A stretch of 64,000 nt of DNA from positions 28,758,924 to 28,822,923 of the forward strand of contig OY365810.1 of the NCBI GenBank assembly GCA_959347315.1, in the 5' to 3' direction. The position numbers were made by a program, and so were the translations under genes. Positions 56,661 to 64,000 of this stretch are shown here, one piece after another. Numbering within the stretch: position 1 is the first letter of the stretch; each line of letters begins with the position of its first letter. The DNA is from Bimastos eiseni (taxonomy: Eukaryota > Annelida > Clitellata > Crassiclitellata > Lumbricidae). A model generated the notes under the pieces. The model saw only the letters and a list, made by a program, of their open reading frames with translations. It was not told the DNA's origin and did not search any database.

Positions 56661-59600
56661 GCGTTTGATAGAATTCATCTAGTATTCTTTTTAGTCTATT
56701 TCTGACTTACACGCATATCTTTCGTTATTACGTAACTATTAAATCAGCCTGAAGTCAAACCCTTGTAAATCCTATGTGCCGATGAAAAGAACACTGAACG
56801 AATCATATAAAACATACGGAGAAGCTAAGGTTTTGGTAAAAGGTCATGTCTAGGTCTAGGATATGAGAATTAGCAGTGCAGGTGTCGGTGAACGAAGAAT
56901 CAAGGTTGAGGTAAAACGAGGGATGTGGACTTTTCTTGAGTTGTTCCCATACAGCTATAGGCTAAGGTATATTTAGGTTACTAAGTACTTAGTCCTTCCT
57001 GTGCGGGTCTAGACATCATTCAACGCACCTCCTCAATTCGTTTCTAATCAAGCCCGCATTGGGGCCTCATCCCACTACACCTGTGCTGCCGCTGTGCACG
57101 TGTGTTTAGGCCTACAGGATAGGTATATGTACTGACAGACAGACAGACAGACAGACAATGCCAGCCCCTTTCTGAGGCATGCAGGGATTTCAATTGAAAG
57201 GAATTGACCGGCGGTGGACTTGAATGTGGCACTTCTTGACTGTAGCCCCATTCAATGAGTTGAGGTTTGATTGACAAGCAGTTTATCGCACAACTGACCG
57301 CCCAGAAAACTTCGCCTTTAACTAAAACTTTACATTCTTGAAATTGGTAACTGGTTTGGGGAAGCTTAAAATTGTATGCAGCATATTCATTGAGGCAATG
57401 GTTGCTGCAATAATGTTTTACTGACTTTTAAAAACTATAATTTAGGAAGGTATTGGTCAGGTACATCGGTTACAACTTAACCAATGCTGTAAATAATCAG
57501 ATGGAACAATGAAAATAATATATACATATACTATCATACTGCTTGATATGTTGATATATTTTAATTTTATTTAGTTGTTTATTTTGGGGTAAAGTAATGT
57601 CTGTCTTTTCAAGGTGTTGGCCTGTGACAGTGAGTTGACTGGATGTAGTCGAAGTCTCATGTCGTCAGTTAAGACCTTCCAGAACCCAGGACCATTGCAG
57701 TTGCTGGCTGCTTCAACGGATAGCCTTCTGTTGTCGTGGAGCTCTCCATCTGACAACAGTGTCACCAGATTTACTGTTCAATATGCAGAGGTCATTTGCA
57801 TTCGTAAGAATTCTTTCCCGGTCATTTAGCTATTTTCTAGAGTGGCACGATGCAATTTGTGGATGGGAGTGATGGAAACTGCCTAATCAATTGGAAAGAT
57901 GCATCTTATGAGATGAAGTGATGTTCTTGATCCAGCAAGAGACCAGTTTCCCTTCCATCTGATTATACAATCTGGATCCAGGTAGCACACGTATGAAAGA
58001 ATTCACTTGGTTTACTGTTGTGGGTACCTAGTGGGACTGGGTCATAGTCTTTCTAACAATTGTCCTATTGTTACATATAAAGTGAGCATAATTATCTTGC
58101 GCTTGTAAATAACCTGGTAAATTCACTGCTTTCTTTTACTGGATAAGATTTCATGTGGAAGAGTTTACTCAACTGATTTGAGTAAATTTTATTGTTTTAA
58201 TCACTGGAAGGCAACATTGTTCTCTTTCACATAGCCAGAACTGGGAATACTTTTGAGAATATGTCCTTTAGAAGCATTATGTGTTCTTGCTTACTCACTG
58301 AATGAATGAATGGCTAACCTGCACATATTGCACATTACAGGTGAATGAATACACTGATGTCTTATTTTGGCGGAAGCATTTGGTTGATGGTGAAATGATT
58401 CACATTTCTGGTCCAAAGATTCAAAGAAATGTCAATATTTCTGGACTGAAGTCAGGTCAAGCATACGCAACTAGAGTTGAAGTCATCTACCAATCAGATC
58501 ATCCATATACTTGGCCAACTTCCAACTTCAGCATATTCCATACACAATGTAGGCTCTATTTGGTGTCTAATCAAGTCTAGTTTTATTCGTTTGCCTCTAT
58601 TGACAAAATTGATTCACTGTTAACTCAACTAGGCCTACACGTAAATTCACAACTAAGCAGTGTTGGGCACGAGACCAAAACCTCGAGACCAAGACCAGGT
58701 GGTCCAAGACCAAGACCGGGTGGTCCAAGACCAAGACCGAGGATCCAAGACCAAGACCGATGCCCTTTTATAAACAATTCAATTTATTAAGACGCTAAAA
58801 CGGAATATCACACTTAAAACATTAATTTTATTGCTGAAGAATACTAATCTTAATAATGGTTCAGAAACAGTTTTACCGGCCAGTCTGAACTTTATCGGGT
58901 TCAGCTTTTGGCTTCGGCCTGAGAATATCACACTATAAATTACTTACAGTATATGATAGGTAAATACTAAATACTTTAAGAGAAGTAGATTAACGTTCTG
59001 TTTGAATGATGTAGGCCTACTCGGAATTGCAGGTTAATAGTGACTACACATGGCCAACCAAATAATTATTAGGCCTAGATTGTTCCAGAACCTTGAAATT
59101 TGTGAAGGCAAATTTCGATATGGCTGGTTCGGTTGCAAATGCATCTTTTTGCACACAGTAACATGTATATATAGATGGTCTAACCATCGGTGTCTCTAAT
59201 CGAAAATAGCCGACAAATATCAAAGAAATTGCTCTGATATGGCAAATGACCAAGAACACTAACCTAAAATGGAGACCAATCCCAAGACCGTTCCTTTAAG
59301 ACCAAGACCAAAACCGACGCATCCAAGACCAAGACCGATGATCCAAGACCAAGACCGCTGCATTCAAAACCAAGACCGCAGTTTCCCGTCTTGAGACCGT
59401 CTCGAGACCAAGTCCACGGTCTCGAGACCACATCCCTGCAACTAAGTGGAAGGACTTATTGCTGAGGAGGTCTGGTTGATATGATATATGTTTGTTGTGG
59501 TAGGCACAGTCAAGTTGAGCCACACTCTGCTGTAACAGTACTTGGATTTCTGTAATTCCGTCTTCTACAACATTGACTCATCCCTAAAATGCCTATAAAC

Positions 59601-62600
59601 TATATATCCAGAATGTTCTTACCTGTAGAGTCACCAAAACTTTCAAGCACTACCACATAATCGTGGTTATTTAGTCACTTTTTTAGCCCAAAGTCTGCAG
59701 TGCCCTTCATATGTCTCAATCTTCATATATTCATCCGCTCTTCACTATCCAACTACTCGTATCTACTTCTTTCTTGATCATACCTTTCTGTATCTTGACC
59801 TCCAAGACCTCAGGGCCTCCTCTCTCAGATTGTGCAGCTGCCACTAAATCTGTTCTGCTCCAGATCTCTTTGTAATAAGCTCTGGACAGGTCTCTACCAG
59901 TTCACTCATTCTTTTCCTCTCATATGTTAATCTCAAGACTCCTGCTTACCCTCTGTCTTGCAGTTTTCAACTCCAGACTGAAACTGAAGTTTTAAATCTA
60001 TCCTATCCGGTTTCTTAAGACTATCACCACTAAACATTTTCATTGTAGCACCATGCAGTCTATTTGGCTTGGCCTCCCCATTATCTTACCTGGCACTGAA
60101 ACGTTTCAGACAACTTGTCTATTGCAAGTCTTGATTTGATACGGTGCTGATGTGGATTTTGTGTGGTGCTACAAAATTTACGAGGTTTACTTTACACTTT
60201 GATGATTTACCATCCAGGGGTAATACCACACTACCTGGCACTCACTCAGCCTAAATCCTTTAATGGTTAGTAAATGAACACCAGCACAAATTGTAAGGTT
60301 AAATGATGATCTCCCCTTTGGATTACCCTGATATTGATATCACTCCTGTATAGAGGTGTGTAGACTAAGGTATTGCAATTGCCTGTACTGTCTTCTTACA
60401 ATGAGATATGTTGGACTGGTATTTGATTTGTTGATTGTGTTGCAGCTCATAGACCAGGATCTCCAGGAACACCGTACATCACGAAAGGCATCGAGGATGT
60501 GCATTTCACTATGCACTGGTCATCACCAACTGACCAGTGGTCAAACCCTGTGGACAGCTATCAGCTTGTGTGTAGGTCTGTCAACTGTTTTATTAAAATA
60601 TACAAAATTTAATAATTAATATGTTACTAATTGATACTTTGCTGATCATTACTTATTATTACAGAAGTTTTATATAGCGTTTTGTATAGTTAAGTGATGT
60701 CACAAATTGTGAAGTATATAAAAATAAACTAATAACTCTGTTGCATGTTGCAAAATAGCACTATATGAACATAAACTTACTTTATAGATTTACTTAATTT
60801 TTTTTACAAAATAGGGCTTTTTCTGAGTTCTATAGTATTGCTATGTGAAAATGAATTGCATACAGTCGTACAATTATATTTTACTTTCAGCCCTCCTGAC
60901 CATGAAAGTAATACAACTGAGGTCTATGTGGGTTATGATTCATTTTGGCATGTCAATGGCCTGAGTGATTCAGTGCCCTACTTTTGTCGAGCTAGAGCAA
61001 GGAACCAGTTTGGCTGGGGATCATTCAGTAACTGGAGTGTTGTTTTTGTGTATCAGATTCCTTCAGCAAGTAAGTAATGACAGTCATAGTTTAGTCTAGC
61101 TTCATGCTTTTTTTAGTTTTTTACGAAACCTAACATGTGATGATATTACTGATTTGTTTTTGCTATTTATGAAAACTATTCGTGTTTGACTGAGAATTCT
61201 ATATTATTTGCGTAGACTGGTTTGTCATTAAATTAATTTTAATTAACCAAGAGCAACATCATAATGCAGGATGATTCAGAGGTTTCTGTCTGGCATAGCA
61301 ATCTCAGATTTATTATTCCTATAAAAAATATTATATAGTGCCCATATGGCGACAATATTCTCGTACGGGCTTCATTAAAACCTTGTATAACATGCTTCAT
61401 TATATCACGAATTCTGGTGTAAACTGATGAGAGACCAGGTCCAAAAATTTATTTTATAAAATTGTTTTAACATAACCTGGTTATTAACTATTTTGTTATT
61501 AATTATTTATTCAGATATCATGTTCACTACAGTTCCCCATCTGGCTAATTCAGTCTAATTTTATATAATGCTCCTTTTTTCTCTATTAATTCATGCCAAA
61601 TGATCTGAGTTTAATTGGTTTTTAATTCTTGATTTGGCCCCCAAAGATAATTTTGTAACAGGGATCTGGTGAAGTTCTTTTTTATTATGCGTGATTTCTA
61701 GTAGGCCTATAATGGCATTTTTAATCTGCTTTTGAGGTGAATGAGGTATATAGCTTGTAATAGATTTTTTGAATTTCAGGTCAGGAGGCAGAATCAGCCA
61801 CAATGATGAGACTCATTCTCATTCCATTGTCTGTCCTGCTCGTTGTTGCTTTCGTGATTGCTGCATTGACTATTGGTATGCATTAATAGTGTAGCAAATA
61901 TCTTTATTATATCAATTTGCCCTCCAATAGCATTTTACATGCTTGCTGTAATGTTAAAATAATTAATGTTCTATTTGCAAGTTTTCAACCGATACTTGTG
62001 AGTGTAAATCAATCTAAGGAACTACACATTCAAGTGTAGTTATTTCTTTAAGGAAAGAATTTGAGAAATGTGTAAATGTTTACCAAAAATTCTTTATGAG
62101 TGTGTTATAATTAGCCCAAAACTTTCTGATACAGTTCCCAATAGCTGTATTTTAACTGCAATTTTCCAGTGTTTCAGGATATTTCTGTAGGACTTTTGAA
62201 ACCACTCAGACTCTGATATAATATGGCGTCAACGGAAGTCCTCAAGCGTAATGACTACAGATCAGCTGAAAATGTATCTGGGTTCCGTGAGTAAACAGTA
62301 TGAACTTGTGGTGGTAGATTGTTCTGGGGAGACAGACTATTGCCTTACGTAAGAGCCTGAAGCAGCATGGAAAGTCATAAAATTTACAGCAGTGATATTT
62401 CTGGATGTAATAACAATGTGCAATGCAAAGTATTGTATTTATTTTATTTAGTTGAATTGATGTGAACGTCTTGTGTGACATTTCTGAGGTTTTGATGTTT
62501 TATTTTAGTTCTGTGCAAATTCAGAAGGAAGTTTCATCCGTTGTCACGTTTTATCGCAAAGACCAACCATCCACCAAATGGCAGTGAAGATTCTAAAAAG

Positions 62601-63975
62601 TCACAGGCTGATGAAGATTTTAAAAAATATTATGCTCTGAAGTAGGTGGTTGCATAGTTATCGATGAGTAAGGTAAATGGCATGCTTGCATAAACAGTAT
62701 TGTATAAACTGTTATATTGTATAAACTATTTTGTGACTGGCAACTTCATTTCTTCATACAATTCATTGACTATTTATTCATGTACAATAGTTTCTGGCTA
62801 ATTACTCATTTAATGCTTTCGAACAAATGTAAGTTTATCTTTCATTTTTAAGCGTAGTGTTCAATAATTAAATTCAATATATGTGTTTCTTGTCAAAGAA
62901 TTTGTTAAATAAATTTGCATCTTGTTTTTAAATAAGTTGTTTTGCTCATGATTGTGATTAGCATCGTGCCAGCATTGGAGGAAGCATCCTGCGCGATGCC
63001 AAGCTTTTGCAGAGGTCGAGTAACATTTACGAAATTTATCTGTGAGAGGAAGAATGGAGACCTATTTGAGGGACTTGCAAAAGACGTTGATGGTGAGGGT
63101 CAGACGTCTGTTATCCTTAGGGTGAGTTCTCTACTTTCCAGATTTGCTAAAAGATTACTAAACGAAATTAAGAAATTACCTCATAACCCAAGTCACTAAA
63201 TAGAAATAATATTGCGTTTAGCATATGCTTCCATAGAGAACATGTGACATTCAGAATTATTGGTGGGACTGTGTGTTATGTTAGTTTAAATGGATTGAGT
63301 AACTCTGGCAGTGTTATTCCTCGTGTATTCCTTGGATCTTAGGTTGTCTCAGGTGTACCAAAAAGCACACTGTAACACATGATCTCCTTATATTGAGGTA
63401 ATTTTTTAAAGTTGAACTGAAACTGGGATTCATATCCTTGAACATGTTACATCAAAATCTTTGTTGTAATGAAGCATATCATAAGGAGTTGCCAGTGTAA
63501 TAATAATATTAATAGAGATTGTTTTTCTCTCAGTTTTGCAACTGTTTGAGATACAATTTAGTTTGTTACAAACAGAAATTAATATTTTGTACCCAGTGTC
63601 ACACAGATTTTTATTGGGCCACTTTACTTCAATACCCTTTGTATAACTGAAACATGTGCGTACACTGTATGGTTGTAAACTGCAGTATGTAATGTTTCGT
63701 TTTTAACAATACTTGAAAAATGAAATGTTAATATCGTATTCTATGTTCCTGTTCTGATTATGTTACTATTGCAGACCATAAATGGTGGAGAATTGAGCAA
63801 TTTAGACATGGAGGAACGAATGAAAGAGATTGCTTTCGTGAATCGCATGAAGCACAAAAATATCATCAGTATGCTAGGAGTCTGTCTTGTTGGAGAGCCA
63901 TTGTTGCTCATCTTTGAATCACCAGATGTTGGTGACTTTTTGACTTTTCTCCGCAGTTATCAAAATACTGCCCAG
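45398..63975 (+). CDS. ROS1/sevenless-like receptor tyrosine kinase, C-terminus off window
   Basis: Exons: 45398-45415, 45887-45998, 46861-47111, 49789-49979, 50834-51039, 51320-51618, 52461-52634, 53582-53772, 54230-54377, 55295-55542, 57614-57790, 58341-58548, 60446-60575, 60891-61069, 61780-61875, 62509-62641, 62962-63121, 63775-63975. All phases agree except between 47111 and 49789, where one or more exons are unplaced. The order is: N-terminal hydrophobic anchor, FN3, YWTD-like blades ([34 protein letters not shown]), FN3 repeats, single membrane span, juxtamembrane, kinase N-lobe. The combination of propeller and FN3 units with a tyrosine kinase is specific to ROS1/sevenless. The glycine loop reads [12 protein letters not shown] and the beta-3 motif VILR, so catalysis is doubtful. 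The C-lobe motifs (HRD, DFG) lie outside the window. Confidence 0.9.
45887..45998 (+). CDS. Receptor exon 2 (signal peptide/anchor)
   Basis: Encodes [20 protein letters not shown] then [17 protein letters not shown], a basic stretch followed by about 18 hydrophobic residues and a possible cleavage site after GVA. Acceptor TTTGGCTGCAG, donor GTAAGT, exit phase 1. Confidence 0.7.
46861..47111 (+). CDS. Receptor exon 3 (first FN3)
   Basis: Encodes [20 protein letters not shown] and [20 protein letters not shown], the A to C strands of a fibronectin type III fold, with N-glycosylation sequons. Acceptor TACTTTTCAG, donor GTTTGG, exit phase 0. Confidence 0.75.
47348..48219 (+). mobile_element. piggyBac-like element, internally deleted, TTAA target
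   Basis: Bounded by TTAA at 47344-47347 and 48220-48223. The ends are CGTTGACTGCTAGGGACG and, inverted, CACTTTGACTGCTGACTC. Two copies of the 16-bp palindrome GACGTGTATACACGTC lie near the left end. Near the right end a frame carries the piggyBac Cys-rich tail. Sits in a receptor intron. Confidence 0.85.
47905..48090 (+). pseudogene. piggyBac transposase C-terminal Cys-rich remnant
   Basis: In one frame: [20 protein letters not shown] then [13 protein letters not shown], a stop, then QCFKQFQT. This resembles the CxxC...CxxC...C zinc-binding tail with the final C-F-K-x-[YF] motif of PGBD-type transposases. The catalytic core is absent. Confidence 0.7.
48826..49050 (+). other. Unexplained 74-codon open frame
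   Basis: Highly charged frame ([20 protein letters not shown], then [20 protein letters not shown]). It lacks splice sites in phase with the receptor. Possibly a decayed transposon reading frame. No family recognised. Confidence 0.2.
49406..49688. mobile_element. hAT-like MITE, CCTCCCAAC-type terminus
   Basis: Left end CAAGTACTTCCCAACCTGTG, right end the complement, CAGTGCCTCCCAACTTTTCA. Flanking octamers GCGTAGTG and CTGTAGTC share GTAGT. About 283 bp, no coding content. Confidence 0.6.
49789..49979 (+). CDS. Receptor exon, propeller blade
   Basis: Encodes [20 protein letters not shown] then [20 protein letters not shown]. The DDTVYWIS strand is a YWTD-class propeller motif. Acceptor TTTGATTTTTAG, donor GTCAGT, phase 1 in, phase 0 out. 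Confidence 0.85.
50448..50695. repeat. Direct repeat pair, GGTTTATGCGATT
   Basis: TAGGGCCCATGGTTTATGCG at 50448 and TAGGACCTGTGGTTTATGCG at 50647, each followed by a CGCATTTTT-like stretch. Possibly an old element with direct ends. Confidence 0.5.
50834..51039 (+). CDS. Receptor exon, propeller blade
   Basis: Encodes [20 protein letters not shown] then [33 protein letters not shown] is a YWTD-like blade. Acceptor TTTTGTTCAG, exit phase 2 before GTTTGA. Confidence 0.85.
51320..51618 (+). CDS. Receptor exon, propeller
   Basis: Joins as [20 protein letters not shown] and continues [20 protein letters not shown], then [19 protein letters not shown]. The acceptor is TTATTCGTTGCAG rather than the upstream CATTTCAG, because only the former keeps the frame open. 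Exit phase 1 before GTAAAC. Confidence 0.85.
52461..52634 (+). CDS. Receptor exon, YWTD blade
   Basis: Encodes [20 protein letters not shown] then [32 protein letters not shown] is the clearest YWTD-type blade in the protein. Acceptor TTTATTGTAG, donor GTAAAT, phase 1 both ends. Confidence 0.9.
53582..53772 (+). CDS. Receptor exon, FN3 N-half
   Basis: Encodes [20 protein letters not shown] then [20 protein letters not shown], ending [17 protein letters not shown]. Acceptor ACATTGTAG, donor GTAAGT. Confidence 0.8.
54230..54377 (+). CDS. Receptor exon, FN3 C-half
   Basis: Encodes [20 protein letters not shown] then [34 protein letters not shown] is a canonical FN3 E-F strand. I place the donor at GTACGT after GGCA; a GC donor three bases upstream would also keep the phase. 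Confidence 0.85.
55140..55215. repeat. Short repeat tail, third occurrence
   Basis: CGTGAATTATCTGGTGCCCT then GGCACTTTAGAAATTTAGAG. The pyrimidine-rich 54880-55140 just upstream may be the body of the same element. Confidence 0.45.
55295..55542 (+). CDS. Receptor exon, FN3
   Basis: Encodes [20 protein letters not shown] then [20 protein letters not shown], a typical FN3 start. Acceptor CTTGTTTCAG, donor GTAGTG, exit phase 0. Confidence 0.85.
56514..56657. repeat. (TA)n microsatellites, two tracts
   Basis: TA runs at 56514-56547 and 56595-56657 in a receptor intron. Both frames give only IYIY artefacts. Confidence 0.95.
57134..57159. repeat. (GACA)n microsatellite
   Basis: GACAGACAGACA units, about six. 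Confidence 0.9.
57175..57275 (-). mobile_element. tRNA-like SINE remnant (weak)
   Basis: Minus strand reads TTGAATGGGGCTACAGTCAA and CACATTCAAGTCCACCGCC, an A-box/B-box-like pair at about the usual spacing. No second full copy in the window. Confidence 0.35.
57614..57790 (+). CDS. Receptor exon, FN3 junction
   Basis: Encodes [20 protein letters not shown], the end of one FN3 domain, then [20 protein letters not shown], the start of the next. Acceptor TTTTCAAG, donor GTCATT, phase 0 both ends. Confidence 0.85.
58341..58548 (+). CDS. Receptor exon, FN3 C-half
   Basis: Encodes [20 protein letters not shown] and [20 protein letters not shown]. Acceptor CACATTACAG, donor GTAGGC, exit phase 1. 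Confidence 0.85.
58658..59438. mobile_element. hAT-like MITE with GAGACC-rich ends, copy 3 (diverged)
   Basis: CAGTGTTGGGCACGAGACC at the left and, inverted, CAGGGATGTGGTCTCGAGAC at the right. A perfect 8-bp duplication CAACTAAG flanks it. CCAAGACCAAGACCG repeats fill both ends. The interior differs from copies 1 and 2, so it is a sister subfamily. Located in a receptor intron. Confidence 0.9.
59640..60240. other. Pyrimidine-rich intron stretch, unclassified
   Basis: Composition differs from the surrounding intron (many CTC/TCT runs). It could be a very old LINE fragment, but no protein block is recognisable in any frame. Confidence 0.3.
60446..60575 (+). CDS. Receptor exon, last FN3 N-half
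   Basis: Encodes [20 protein letters not shown] then [20 protein letters not shown]. Acceptor TGTGTTGCAG, donor GTCTGT, exit phase 2. Confidence 0.85.
60891..61069 (+). CDS. Receptor exon, last FN3 C-half
   Basis: Encodes [20 protein letters not shown] and [20 protein letters not shown] then WSVV. The WGSFSNWS ending recalls the FN3 WSxWS region. Acceptor TTACTTTCAG, donor GTAAGT. Confidence 0.9.
61780..61875 (+). CDS. Receptor exon, transmembrane segment
   Basis: Encodes [20 protein letters not shown] then [12 protein letters not shown], about 22 hydrophobic residues forming the single membrane span. Acceptor GAATTTCAG, donor GTATGC, phase 1 both ends. Confidence 0.9.
62509..62641 (+). CDS. 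Receptor exon, juxtamembrane
   Basis: Encodes [20 protein letters not shown] (basic stop-transfer) then [15 protein letters not shown]. The paired tyrosines are possible phosphosites. Donor GTAGGT: reading through would stop immediately at TAG, so the splice is required. Confidence 0.85.
62962..63121 (+). CDS. Receptor exon, kinase glycine loop and beta-3
   Basis: Encodes [20 protein letters not shown] then [18 protein letters not shown]. Aligned on F-EG-A, only the third glycine of GxGxxG remains and the VAVK lysine is Arg. Acceptor GTGATTAG, donor GTGAGT, phase 2 in, phase 0 out. Confidence 0.85.
63775..63975 (+). CDS. Receptor exon, kinase alpha-C to alpha-D
   Basis: Encodes [20 protein letters not shown] then [20 protein letters not shown] and [20 protein letters not shown]. 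The alpha-C Glu (KEIAFV), the MKHKNII motif and the GDF.TFLR segment are typical tyrosine kinase N-lobe features. Donor GTTAGA. The catalytic loop lies beyond the window. Confidence 0.9.
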
Positions 63976-64000
63976 GTTAGAATCAGCATCACATTGAATT

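Noticed and set aside
56418..56682. 86-codon frames on both strands
   Set aside because: Translation of the TA dinucleotide tract in both directions.
1..64000. CRISPR arrays, bacterial operons, ribosomal RNA genes
   Set aside because: The split genes and transposon content are eukaryotic. No regularly spaced repeats of CRISPR type and no rRNA-like conserved core were seen.

Overview
The window is nuclear DNA of an invertebrate animal. Its protein-coding genes are split by GT-AG introns of roughly 100 to 4000 bases. The non-coding DNA is AT-rich and full of degraded transposons, SINE-like elements and microsatellites. Three of the four genes have clear animal counterparts: FAM193, Suppressor of fused (SUFU), and a ROS1/sevenless-type receptor tyrosine kinase. 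Their presence places the organism in Metazoa. An early-branching marine lineage such as a sponge would fit, but the window does not settle that.

Layout from left to right. (1) Positions 718-19793, minus strand: a FAM193-family gene rebuilt here as 17 phase-consistent coding exons, about 1270 residues so far, whose 3' end lies beyond the left edge. (2) 19794-22443: a head-to-head intergenic region with a deleted mariner-like element (20787-21424) and GT/TA microsatellites. (3) 22444-26145, plus strand: a single uninterrupted 1233-codon gene for an unrecognised multi-pass membrane protein, visibly richer in G+C than everything around it. (4) 26146-29529: repeat-bearing DNA. (5) 29530-42486, minus strand: SUFU in at least 11 exons, 470 residues reconstructed, missing only the last short C-terminal piece. 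Its introns hold a nearly complete DD37D mariner element with 213-base inverted termini (37952-39523), and two opposite copies of an 8-bp-TSD (hAT-like) non-autonomous element (36028-36877 and 40236-41042) that bracket coding exons 2 and 3. (6) 42487-45397: a second head-to-head intergenic region with SINEs. (7) 45398-63975, plus strand, running off the right edge: a ROS1/sevenless-like receptor with signal-anchor exon, FN3 domain, YWTD-type propeller blades, five or six more FN3 segments, one membrane span, a juxtamembrane region and the start of a kinase domain. Its glycine loop is degenerate and its beta-3 lysine is replaced by arginine, so this is a candidate pseudokinase.

The genes do not form an operon or an obvious shared pathway. 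SUFU acts in Hedgehog/GLI signalling, the receptor in cell-surface signalling, and FAM193 in the nucleus. The two divergent pairs (FAM193 with the orphan membrane gene, and SUFU with the receptor) could share promoter regions. The most noteworthy items are the orphan membrane protein, the apparent loss of catalytic residues in the receptor kinase, the inverted MITE pair around SUFU exons 2-3, and a well-dated transposon collection with intact target-site duplications.
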